Both the position numbers and the translations under genes were made by a program. A model generated the notes under the pieces. The model ran no database searches. It had not been told where the DNA came from and worked only from the letters and a program-made list of their open reading frames with translations. Below are positions 6,614 through 12,308 of a stretch of 12,308 bases of DNA, piece after piece (within the stretch, counting starts at the first letter, position 1; the number at the start of each line of letters is the position of its first letter). The stretch lies in contig CAMPIG010000096.1 in NCBI GenBank assembly GCA_946886255.1, forward strand, positions 1-12,308, written 5' to 3'. Origin of the DNA: an uncultured Cellvibrio sp. Lineage in GTDB: Bacteria > Pseudomonadota > Gammaproteobacteria > Pseudomonadales > Cellvibrionaceae.

Positions 6614-8746
6614 TTACGCCGGAATCGATTTAACCCTCGGCTCCCGCGCCCACACCCGATGGTTAGCAATAGCGGCCGCAAACGCACTGAACACGTCCTT
6701 GGCTGCAGGGCCCGTTACCAAGCCTTCATCGGAGTCCAGCACCAACCGCGCGGTCAATTCGCACGCCGCACCGCATAGTGCAATCGCTTTCAAATGTTTG
6801 TAGGCTTCTAATAAATAATGCACAGCGGTACCGCTCGCCACGAAGGCTTTCGCTGAATCTTCCCCGCCCGGAATAAATACCGCGTCGAACGCAATGGACG
6901 GCATACCTTCCATGGACGCATCGGGTATGAGGGTGGAACCATTGAGGGTTTTTACCGGTGCTGCTGAAGGCCCGATCAGTTTGGTGCTGGCGCCTTCGCG
7001 TTTGGCTTCCTTCATGGCGTAGTCAACATCACTGCCCTCTACACCGTCGGCGATTAAAATCGCGATCTTGCGCGACATGATATTGCCAGGCAATAAGTTC
7101 ATCTGACTCAACGCCGGTGATGTTTCCGGCGCAGTAACCCGTAGCGGTACGGTCGGACCTTGTGGCGGTTGTACGCCAATATTTTCCGCTACCCGTGTTG
7201 CCAGCGCCAAATCGATATTGGCGAGAATTTCATTCACCTGCCGCTCGCGAATATGCATGCGTTCCACTTTGCTCAACTCAAAACTATACGCCCCAATAAT
7301 GTGTTCCTGCTCATGCAGACTCATGCTCTTCCAGAACAGCCGCGCCTGGGAAAAGAAATCGCCAAAAGATTCGCTGCGGTCGCGCACCTTACGACCCGAC
7401 ATAGGTTCGCGATAGGAATCAAACCCGCCACCGACTTCTGCTTCCGGCGTTTCTTTTGGCCAACCAGCATCAATAGAATTTGGTTCATAGCTCGCGCGGC
7501 CTTTATTGATGGTTTGCCGATGAAATGAATCGCGTTGATTATTGTGGAACGGACACACCGGCCGATTGATAGGAATTTCATTGAAATTCGGCCCGCCCAA
7601 ACGCAAAAGCTGCGTATCGGTATAAGAGAATAACCGGCCTTGTAATAAAGGATCATTCGTGAAATCAATCCCCGGCACGATGTTGCCAATATGAAAGGCC
7701 GCTTGCTCGGTTTCAGCAAAAAAGTTATCCGGGTTGCGATTGAGCACCATACGGCCGACGGGGCGCACCGGCACCAATTCTTCGGGGATAATTTTAGTGG
7801 GATCCAGCAGGTCGAAATCAAATGTAAATTCGTCTTCTTCCGGCACGACCTGAATACCCAGTTCCCACTGCGGATAATCGCCTTTTTCAATATCTTCCCA
7901 CAGTGTCCGACGGTGAAAATCCGGATCTTTCCCCGCCAGTTTTTGCGCCTCATCCCATACCAGCGAATACACGCCGGAGATCGGCTTCCAATGGAATTTA
8001 ACAAACACGCTTTTACCCGTTGCATTAATCAAACGAAAGGTGTGTACGCCAAACCCTTCCATCGCCCGGTAACCAACGGGGATAGCGCGATCAGACATGG
8101 TCCACAACACCATGTGCGCCGACTCCGGTGTTAGCGATACAAAATCCCAAAACGTATCGTGGGCCGATTGGCCGGTAGGAATTTCGTTATGCGGTTCGGG
8201 TTTCACAGCGTGGACAAAATCGGGAAATTTAATGGCGTCCTGAATAAAAAATACCGGCATGTTATTGCCCACCAAATCGAAGTTACCTTCTTCGGTATAA
8301 AACTTGGTGGCAAAGCCGCGCACATCGCGCACGGTATCCGCAGACCCGCGCGGACCTTGCACGGTAGAAAACCGCACAAATACCGGCGTTTTTAGCGAGG
8401 TATCATTCAGGAAGTGCGCCTTGGTCACCTCCTTTAACGGCTCATAGACTTCAAAATAACCGTGAGCTGCAGCGCCGCGCGCATGCACAACCCGCTCAGG
8501 GATACGTTCATGGTCAAAATGCGTGATCTTTTCACGCATTAAAAAATCTTCCAGCAGCGAAGGTCCTCGCTCACCGGCTTTCAAGGTATTTTGATTGTTA
8601 GCAATCTTCACCCCCGTGCTGTTCGTCAGAGATTCGCCGGTAGCATCTTCGCGGTATTTTTCCAATTGCTCTAATTTTTTATTGGTGTTTTCGCGATCGG
8701 TAGTATCAGTACCTGCCAATTCACTACGCTCGTCTTTATCTGCCAT
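6614..8746 (-). CDS. katE: Large-subunit (clade 2, HPII/KatE-type) catalase with C-terminal DJ-1/PfpI-like domain
   Basis: The enzyme is a haem catalase that dismutates hydrogen peroxide to water and oxygen in the cytoplasm. At 710 residues it is slightly shorter than E. coli HPII (753). Catalytic His88 (RVVHARG), distal Asn161 (VGNNMPVFF) and proximal Tyr375 (RLFSYTDTQ) align with HPII His128, Asn201 and Tyr415 at identical spacing. His352 matches the HPII His that crosslinks to that Tyr. A linker near 520-555 leads to the C-terminal flavodoxin-like domain (about 557-705), ending [15 protein letters not shown] as in HPII. That domain carries Cys658 where HPII, as I recall it, has Ala. The start at 8746 has GAGAGG four bases upstream. 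A CTATAAC box lies about 60 bases before the start. Repeat copy 3 may terminate the transcript. The KGG gene lies 116 bp upstream on the same strand. Confidence 0.97.
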   Translation of the reverse strand: MADKDERSELAGTDTTDRENTNKKLEQLEKYREDATGESLTNSTGVKIANNQNTLKAGERGPSLLEDFLMREKITHFDHERIPERVVHARGAAAHGYFEVYEPLKEVTKAHFLNDTSLKTPVFVRFSTVQGPRGSADTVRDVRGFATKFYTEEGNFDLVGNNMPVFFIQDAIKFPDFVHAVKPEPHNEIPTGQSAHDTFWDFVSLTPESAHMVLWTMSDRAIPVGYRAMEGFGVHTFRLINATGKSVFVKFHWKPISGVYSLVWDEAQKLAGKDPDFHRRTLWEDIEKGDYPQWELGIQVVPEEDEFTFDFDLLDPTKIIPEELVPVRPVGRMVLNRNPDNFFAETEQAAFHIGNIVPGIDFTNDPLLQGRLFSYTDTQLLRLGGPNFNEIPINRPVCPFHNNQRDSFHRQTINKGRASYEPNSIDAGWPKETPEAEVGGGFDSYREPMSGRKVRDRSESFGDFFSQARLFWKSMSLHEQEHIIGAYSFELSKVERMHIRERQVNEILANIDLALATRVAENIGVQPPQGPTVPLRVTAPETSPALSQMNLLPGNIMSRKIAILIADGVEGSDVDYAMKEAKREGASTKLIGPSAAPVKTLNGSTLIPDASMEGMPSIAFDAVFIPGGEDSAKAFVASGTAVHYLLEAYKHLKAIALCGAACELTARLVLDSDEGLVTGPAAKDVFSAFAAAIANHRVWAREPRVKSIPA

Positions 8747-8802
8747 CTTTCCTCTCCCCGGATTATTTGTCAGGCTGCTGATAGGTTGCCAAGGGCTGTA
8801 TT

Positions 8803-8809
8803 GTTATAG
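8803..8809 (-). promoter_or_regulatory. Candidate RpoS-like -10 box for katE
   Basis: CTATAAC on the minus strand, 57 bases before the katE start, resembles the CTATACT -10 consensus of the stationary-phase sigma factor. No clear -35 is seen, which is common at RpoS promoters. The match is short and could be chance. Confidence 0.35.
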
Positions 8810-8813
8810 TTCT

Positions 8814-8847
8814 GATGACGACGGAAGCCTTTTGCCTCCGTCGCATC
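8814..8847 (-). terminator. Long hairpin between the KGG gene and katE
   Basis: GATG-C-GACGGAGGC pairs with GCTTCCGTCGTCATC around a short A-rich loop, giving about a 13-bp stem with one bulge and one mismatch, starting about 16 bases after the KGG stop. No T-run follows on either strand. It may be a factor-assisted terminator, an mRNA stabiliser for the KGG transcript, or an attenuator in front of katE. Confidence 0.4.
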
Positions 8848-8862
8848 AATCCTGATATGTCA

Positions 8863-9039
8863 TCAGGACTTACGGCCGCCGCCGTGACTGTTTGCCCCGC
8901 CTTTGCGTCCAGCCTCTGCGGCGCGCTCTGGATCATTTTTAAAATTACCGCCGCTGACCTGGCCACCTTTTCTGCCTGCTTCTGCCGCACGCTCAGGATC
9001 GCGGGCAAAATTACCTTTACCACCTCGTTGCTGTGTCAT
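8863..9039 (-). CDS. KGG-repeat general stress protein (YciG/GsiB-like)
   Basis: This 58-residue protein starts MTQQRGGKGNF and contains two near-identical copies of GNFxxDPERAAEAGRKGG, at 9-26 and 31-48, the hallmark of the stress-induced KGG family (E. coli YciG and, with more repeats, Bacillus GsiB). These are small hydrophilic cytoplasmic proteins induced by general stress. Their biochemical role is unclear but hydrophilin-like protection is often suggested. The start at 9039 has GAGGA seven bases upstream, and the TGA stop is at 8863-8865. In enteric bacteria YciG is encoded with YciF/YciE ferritin-like proteins and, in Salmonella, with a catalase (KatN). Here a KatE catalase lies downstream and a DUF892 gene lies 1.5 kb away, so the same themes recur. 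Confidence 0.92.
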   Translation of the reverse strand: MTQQRGGKGNFARDPERAAEAGRKGGQVSGGNFKNDPERAAEAGRKGGANSHGGGRKS

Positions 9040-9132
9040 AGTGATTTCCTCATAGTTGATTCACAGGTTAATGACTTGAGAGCATAAGCTCCTCATCATG
9101 GAGGATGATCCGCTTGATAGGTTCGTTTTGTT

Positions 9133-9139
9133 TTTATAG
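9133..9139 (-). promoter_or_regulatory. Candidate -10 box for the KGG gene
   Basis: CTATAAA on the minus strand lies in an AT-rich stretch 94 bases before the KGG start, similar to RpoS-type -10 boxes. No good -35 is present. The AT-rich context raises the chance of a random match. Confidence 0.3.
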
Positions 9140-9249
9140 TTTTTAACGATTAAAAAAAGTATTTAGATTTTTTCGTTTGTCATCACACATTGGTGGCGCA
9201 AGATCTTACCGATGCCCGTTGATGCGAAAATTGTGTTAAACGAATAGCT

Positions 9250-9256
9250 CTATAAC
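9250..9256 (+). promoter_or_regulatory. Candidate RpoS-like -10 box for the SAP/Rho-N-like gene
   Basis: CTATAAC lies 38 bases before the ATG at 9295. TTGTGT at 9231-9236 could act as a -35, but the spacing from TTGTGT to TATAAC is only 14 bases, too short for a standard sigma-70 promoter. A -35-independent stationary-phase promoter is more likely. Confidence 0.35.
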
Positions 9257-9294
9257 GGTCAAAAAAGACACATTCATTCACTATGGTGTTTGTT

Positions 9295-9657
9295 ATGGCC
9301 AGAGACAGTAAAGAAAAATATACCGACAAGCAAAAACGCAAAGCAGAACATATTGAAGAAGGTTACAAGGAGAAAGGTGTCAATGATGACAAGGCGGAAG
9401 CTATAGCCTGGGCAACCGTCAACAAACAATCCGGCGGTGGTGAGCGAAGCGGCTCAGGAAAAGAAACGGCTTCTGCGGACAAGCGCCAGGCACGCAAAAC
9501 ATCGGCAAAGCGCGCAGCGGCTTCACGTCAGGGTATCCCGCGTTCGCAATCACTGAGCAATGAAACGAAAGAAACCTTACTCAACAAGGCACGCGCTCAG
9601 AAGATTCCCGGACGATCAACCATGAACAAGGACCAACTTATCCAGGCCCTGCGTTAA
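9295..9657 (+). CDS. Small basic protein, 'plasmid stabilization protein'-like N-terminus with C-terminal SAP/Rho-N-like motif
   Basis: This 120-residue, very hydrophilic and basic protein starts MARDSKEKYTDKQKRKAEHI. Residues 9-49 (YTDKQKRKAEHIEEGY followed by AWATVNKQSGGG) match a widespread small-protein family often labelled 'plasmid stabilization protein' in genomes, although that function is not well established. The middle (50-85) is a disordered Lys/Arg/Ala/Ser linker. Residues 88-120, with LLNKARAQKIPGRSTMNKDQ, resemble the helix-extended-helix of SAP or Rho N-terminal domains, which bind nucleic acid. It is therefore likely a cytoplasmic nucleic-acid-associated stress protein (inference). 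The start at 9295 is chosen by similarity to family starts. Neither it nor the in-frame ATG at 9283 has a good Shine-Dalgarno site. The gene is divergent from the KGG gene. Confidence 0.85.
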   Translation: MARDSKEKYTDKQKRKAEHIEEGYKEKGVNDDKAEAIAWATVNKQSGGGERSGSGKETASADKRQARKTSAKRAAASRQGIPRSQSLSNETKETLLNKARAQKIPGRSTMNKDQLIQALR

Positions 9658-9713
9658 AGGAATTTAACAAGCTAACATATTTTTATATCTATCTTCATTG
9701 CGCTTGGCGCTGA

Positions 9714-9737
9714 TCTTTGTACGCACACGCACAAAGA
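9714..9737 (+). promoter_or_regulatory. Inverted repeat upstream of the DUF4142 cluster
   Basis: TCTTTGT and ACAAAGA form a perfect 7-bp inverted repeat with a 10-base spacer, ending eight bases before a CTATAC box. It overlaps where a -35 would lie, so an operator is possible. Alternatively it is a weak 3' hairpin of the preceding gene, but no T-run follows directly. Confidence 0.3.
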
Positions 9738-9744
9738 AATATTT

Positions 9745-9751
9745 CTATACC
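9745..9751 (+). promoter_or_regulatory. Candidate RpoS-like -10 box for the DUF4142 cluster
   Basis: CTATACC differs from the stationary-phase consensus CTATACT at one base. It lies 114 bases before the first gene of the four-gene cluster, leaving a leader of about 105 bases. There is no clear -35. Confidence 0.4.
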
Positions 9752-9865
9752 TTCTAGAATGTGGAAATGCACTACCTTCATTAAAACCCAAGCGACAATA
9801 AGGAAACTTTTGGCGCGCGGTTTTTTCTAGATGATACCTATATTCACTTTTTAAGGATCCAGCCT

Positions 9866-10471
9866 ATGAACGGAATAAATTTACTACGCAATAGTGTAGT
9901 GGCGCTGGCACTTAGCGTTATAGCTTTGTTTGCGGCAGCAGATGAAGACACAGATTTTTTTATTGACGAAGCTTTGATGAAAGGATGGGTAGAAATCGCA
10001 AATGCCAAACTGGCCCTGGAAGAATCCAGCTCCCAGGAAGTAAAAGCCTTTGCAAACCACATGATCAATGACCATGAAAATATCAACGCGGAGCTGATGT
10101 CACTTGCACGCAAAAAAGATGTGCAACTGTCCCGAGATGATGAATTGCAGGCACGCGTCAAACCACTGATGTTGAGAGTTCGCGTCGGTGAATACTTTGA
10201 CATCGCCTATGCTAACAACCAGGTCATTGCGCATCAGCAGACGTTGCGTATGCTGCAGCGGGCTGTTGATTCTTCCGACGATGACGTGGTTTCTTTCGCC
10301 AGGAGAAATCTCCCGGTTATCGAACAGCATCTGCGCATGGCGGAGCAACTGGTGGCCGCTACCGCAGAAACCAGGACCGATATTTATCAGGATCGTAAAG
10401 GAAAAACCTACGATAACCACCAACACCTGAAAGACTTGGGTGAAGACACCAATCAGACTGACAATCTGTAA
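9866..10471 (+). CDS. Exported DUF4142 (ferritin-like fold) protein, first paralogue
   Basis: The 201-residue protein has a signal peptide: Arg8, a hydrophobic stretch at 10-22 (VVALALSVIALFA) and probable cleavage after AAA near residue 25. The DUF4142 domain follows, with VKAFANHMINDH (59-70), FDIAYANNQVIAHQ (111-124) and FARRNLPVIEQHLRMAE (144-160). His70, His123 and His155 are the recurrent histidines of the four-helix bundle. DUF4142 proteins are usually periplasmic or secreted and their biochemical role is not established. The start at 9866 has AAGGA eight bases upstream. It is the first gene of a tight cluster, with the DUF892 gene starting 26 bases after its stop. The C-terminus (171-201) is polar and different from that of the second paralogue. 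Confidence 0.9.
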   Translation: MNGINLLRNSVVALALSVIALFAAADEDTDFFIDEALMKGWVEIANAKLALEESSSQEVKAFANHMINDHENINAELMSLARKKDVQLSRDDELQARVKPLMLRVRVGEYFDIAYANNQVIAHQQTLRMLQRAVDSSDDDVVSFARRNLPVIEQHLRMAEQLVAATAETRTDIYQDRKGKTYDNHQHLKDLGEDTNQTDNL

Positions 10472-10497
10472 ATTCCCACGCAGAGGGGAATCATGTT

Positions 10498-11007
10498 ATG
10501 TCCACAGCGGCGCAACACTTACTGGATTGGCTACGCGATGCTCATGCCATGGAGCAGCAAGCGGAAAAGATGTTGGTCAATATGGCGGAGCGACTGGAAC
10601 ATTATCCTGCGTTGCGCCAGCGCATTGAACTGCACATTGAAGAAACTCATGCGCAATTGCAATTGCTTAAGGGCTGCCTGGATCGGTTGGGCCACCCACC
10701 CTCGACCTTCAAGGACGCTGCCGGACGGCTAGTAGCGTTTGCGCAATCGACGACAGGCATGGCGATTAATGATGAAGTGGTAAAAGGCACCTTGAGCAGT
10801 TATGTCTTTGAGCAAATGGAAATTGCTACTTATACAATTCTGATCGCAGCGGCTGAGGCCGCCGGTGATATAGAAACCCAGCGCATTTGCGAGTTAATTC
10901 TGCCACAGGAAATTGCCATGGCAGCTTGGTTAAGCGAACACATGCCGGAAATTACGTTCGCTTTTTTGTCGCGCGATGCCGATCCGCAGGCTGTCGCCAA
11001 ACGATGA
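10498..11007 (+). CDS. Ferritin-like DUF892 (YciE/YciF-type) protein
   Basis: This 169-residue cytoplasmic protein without a signal peptide starts MSTAAQHLLDWLRDAHAMEQ. The helical pattern fits the DUF892 ferritin-like four-helix bundle. Candidate metal ligands are Glu19 in HAMEQ, Glu49 and His51 in HIEETH, Glu105/Glu108 in FEQMEIATY, and Glu138 in PQEIA. YciE/YciF proteins are RpoS-induced in enterics, and their iron or redox role is inferred from the fold. The start at 10498 has a GAGGGG site upstream. An out-of-frame ATG sits five bases earlier. The gene lies between two DUF4142 genes, with gaps of 26 and 47 bases on the same strand, so an operon is very likely. Its cytoplasmic location contrasts with its exported neighbours. 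Confidence 0.9.
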   Translation: MSTAAQHLLDWLRDAHAMEQQAEKMLVNMAERLEHYPALRQRIELHIEETHAQLQLLKGCLDRLGHPPSTFKDAAGRLVAFAQSTTGMAINDEVVKGTLSSYVFEQMEIATYTILIAAAEAAGDIETQRICELILPQEIAMAAWLSEHMPEITFAFLSRDADPQAVAKR

Positions 11008-11054
11008 GGGACAACTCATCGTTTCACATTCACGTTCTGTTTTTGGGATAAGAC

Positions 11055-11714
11055 ATGAAAACGATCACATTTGTATTCAGTTATTTTTCAATCTTGATGA
11101 TATCGTTATGCTGTGTTCTGGCCATCGCAGATGAACCATTCACCGTCGAAACCTTTGTCGATCAGGCGTCCGCCAAAGGTATTGCAGAAATCGAAGCAGG
11201 ACATCTCGCGCTGCGGGAATCTTCAGAGCCGCATGTGAAACGGTTCGCCCGGACGATGGTAAGCGAACACAGTGCTATCAATCGCAATCTTATTCGCCTC
11301 GCCCAGAGCAAAGACATTCCCGTTGCCGATGAAGCGGAGTTGATCAATAAAGCCAAGCTCACCATGTTAAAAGTGCGCGACGGTGAATCGTTCGATATTG
11401 CCTATGCCCGAAATCAAATCACTACCCACGAAGAGGCAATCAATCTATTTCAGAAAGCGGTGTTTCTGGCCGATGCCGACATCAGTAAATTCGCTGAAAA
11501 AAATCTGCCGGTTTTGCAGGAACATCGACGCATGGCTGAAACATTGCTTGCCACAATAAAACCGGCAGGGGTGGAATTGCCGCCGCGCAAAACCTTTGAT
11601 CGCCCTGCCGATAAACCGGTGGAGTCCGAGAAGCCGGTATTACAACCTGCTCCGCGCGAGATGAGTCCCGGCGATAACACGCAGCCACAACCACCCGCTG
11701 ACACTATTCAATAA
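11055..11714 (+). CDS. Exported DUF4142 protein, second paralogue with Pro-rich tail
   Basis: The 219-residue protein has a signal peptide: Lys2, a hydrophobic core at 5-23 and probable cleavage after AIA near residue 25. The DUF4142 domain spans about 30-168 and shares clear blocks with the first paralogue: VKRFARTMVSEH (61-72), FDIAYARNQITTHEEA (113-128) and FAEKNLPVLQEHRRMAE (146-162). His72, His125 and His157 are conserved between the two. A 50-residue Pro-rich, low-complexity tail (169-219) follows and may extend through or bind the cell wall or envelope (inference). The Shine-Dalgarno site is weak (GGGA). It begins 47 bases after the DUF892 stop, and the lipoprotein gene starts 16 bases after its own stop. 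The pair most likely arose by duplication within this cluster. Confidence 0.9.
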   Translation: MKTITFVFSYFSILMISLCCVLAIADEPFTVETFVDQASAKGIAEIEAGHLALRESSEPHVKRFARTMVSEHSAINRNLIRLAQSKDIPVADEAELINKAKLTMLKVRDGESFDIAYARNQITTHEEAINLFQKAVFLADADISKFAEKNLPVLQEHRRMAETLLATIKPAGVELPPRKTFDRPADKPVESEKPVLQPAPREMSPGDNTQPQPPADTIQ

Positions 11715-11730
11715 CTGAGGAGGATTAACC

Positions 11731-12111
11731 ATGCAGAAGACATTCCCGTTTACCCGCCTGCTTGCAGCGACTCGCATGTTTGCTATAGGCACTGTTGCCT
11801 GTCTGACATTGACAGCTTGCTCGCCCGACAATGATCCCCAGCCCACTACCACTAACAATTCACCGACGGTAAATCCTGAATCACAAACCCCAAATACTCC
11901 GAATACGCAGACTCCCGGACACACCCCTAGCGGTGTGGAAGATAATATGGAGCACTATAAAGAAAACAATATGAACGCGAGCTACGGATCGAGCGCATCG
12001 TCGTCCAGCATGGACGATAGCATGAACAACTCCAGCGCAACGATACCTGGCGAAAACCTGGATACCGATCGCGGCGTTGGTACCGTGCCACCTACCACTT
12101 ACTCCGACTAA
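11731..12111 (+). CDS. Small Asn/Ser/Thr-rich lipoprotein
   Basis: The 126-residue protein has a lipoprotein signal: basic N-region, hydrophobic stretch at 17-28 and lipobox LTAC with the lipidated Cys at 30. Ser at +2 favours outer-membrane sorting. The mature part is disordered-looking and low in complexity: Thr/Asn/Pro-rich at 35-65, an EHYKENNMNAS segment, then Ser/Met/Asn-rich at 85-105, ending PPTTYSD. No enzymatic domain is seen. GAGGAGG seven bases before the ATG is a very strong ribosome binding site, suggesting high expression. The gap from the second DUF4142 gene is only 16 bases, so it belongs to the same operon. Its function is unknown. A structural or tethering role in the outer membrane is a guess. 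Confidence 0.88.
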   Translation: MQKTFPFTRLLAATRMFAIGTVACLTLTACSPDNDPQPTTTNNSPTVNPESQTPNTPNTQTPGHTPSGVEDNMEHYKENNMNASYGSSASSSSMDDSMNNSSATIPGENLDTDRGVGTVPPTTYSD

Positions 12112-12132
12112 AAGGCTTTACTGCTCTTTTTT
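12110..12132 (+). terminator. Weak candidate terminator after the lipoprotein gene
   Basis: AAAAG-GC and GC-CTTTT can pair with one bulged base around a 6-base loop, running into TTTTTT at 12127-12132, directly at the lipoprotein stop. The stem is short and AT-rich, so this is a tentative assignment. A separate GC-rich 6-bp stem at 12140-12155 is not followed by a T-run. Confidence 0.3.
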
Positions 12133-12238
12133 GCACTGCGCGGCCGAGAGGCCGCCGGTGCGACAATTTGCCACATTGGACCTCCCCCGCTTTTCCTCTA
12201 CATTCGTCCCTTTCATATAAACCAAAAATGGGGACGGT

Positions 12239-12308
12239 ATGCGCCTGCGTAACACCAGCCTTGCGAGACAGATCCCACACTTTACTCTGGCAGTATTCGG
12301 TCAACTTG
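12239..12308 (+). CDS. Possible start of a further gene, running off the right edge
   Basis: From the ATG at 12239, preceded by GGGG, the frame is open for 23 codons to the window end. The sequence begins MRLRNTSLARQI and then becomes hydrophobic (FTLAVFGQL), as at the N-terminus of an inner-membrane sensor or chemoreceptor. An ATG at 12228 opens a competing frame. Too little is visible to name a product. Confidence 0.35.
   Translation, partial: MRLRNTSLARQIPHFTLAVFGQL

Noticed and set aside
7321..8025. Minus-strand open frame of 234 codons inside katE
   Set aside because: It is a shifted-frame shadow of the catalase, whose own frame shows conserved active-site residues throughout.
8763..9023. 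Minus-strand open frame of 86 codons over the KGG gene
   Set aside because: The overlapping KGG frame (8863-9039) has a ribosome binding site and two family repeats. This frame is its out-of-phase reading.
12140..12155. GCGGCC-GAGA-GGCCGC stem as a terminator
   Set aside because: The stem is perfect but neither strand has a T-run after it. The T-run lies before it on the plus strand.
12092..12304. Minus-strand open frame of 70 codons at the right end
   Set aside because: It has no Shine-Dalgarno site in view, its composition is unlike a protein, and it overlaps the lipoprotein 3' end and the probable start of a plus-strand gene.
1..12308. CRISPR array, tRNA, rRNA, insertion sequence or prophage genes
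   Set aside because: No regularly spaced repeats, no tRNA-like or rRNA segments and no transposase, integrase or phage genes were seen. The only repeats are the three palindromes and the two-unit KGG coding repeat.

Overview
The window looks like a chromosomal stress-resistance region from a Gammaproteobacterium of the Pseudomonadales type. Moderate GC, strong Shine-Dalgarno sites, the PE-LIG-POL order of LigD, a KatE/HPII-type catalase and a TreS that appears fused to maltokinase all fit Pseudomonas or Cellvibrio-like bacteria. The species cannot be named from the sequence alone.

Left block (1-6068, minus strand), in transcription order: an unknown 80-residue protein gene (6068-5826), ku (5775-4780), ligD (4682-2016) and treS (1856 to beyond the left edge). 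Ku and LigD form a complete bacterial non-homologous end-joining pair. TreS belongs to trehalose/maltose/alpha-glucan metabolism. The treS gene has no stop codon in the window, so it is easily missed. A 35-codon leader-like ORF with a perfect Shine-Dalgarno sequence overlaps the treS start. The ligD reading frame stays open upstream through the whole Lys-rich tail of ku, which carries five A7/A8 tracts.

Middle block (6209-9657): a 74-residue unknown gene on the plus strand (6320-6544) sits between two inverted copies of a 30-bp palindromic repeat. A third, diverged copy lies between ku and ligD. Next are a large-subunit catalase with a C-terminal DJ-1/PfpI-like domain (katE, minus), a 58-residue KGG-repeat stress protein (minus), and a divergent plus-strand gene for a basic protein with a C-terminal SAP/Rho-N-like motif.

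Right block (9866-12111, plus): a compact four-gene cluster. It encodes an exported DUF4142 protein, a cytoplasmic ferritin-like DUF892 (YciE/YciF-type) protein, a second exported DUF4142 protein and a small Asn/Ser/Thr-rich lipoprotein. A possible new gene starts at 12239 and runs off the right edge.

Taken together, the genes cover DNA break repair, compatible solute and glucan metabolism, peroxide removal and ferritin-like/envelope functions. This combination is typical of stationary-phase or desiccation programmes. CTATAA/CTATAC boxes before four of the stress genes suggest, without proving, shared RpoS-type control. The least explained parts are the DUF4142-DUF892-DUF4142-lipoprotein cluster, the small gene ahead of ku, and the frame relationship between ku and ligD.
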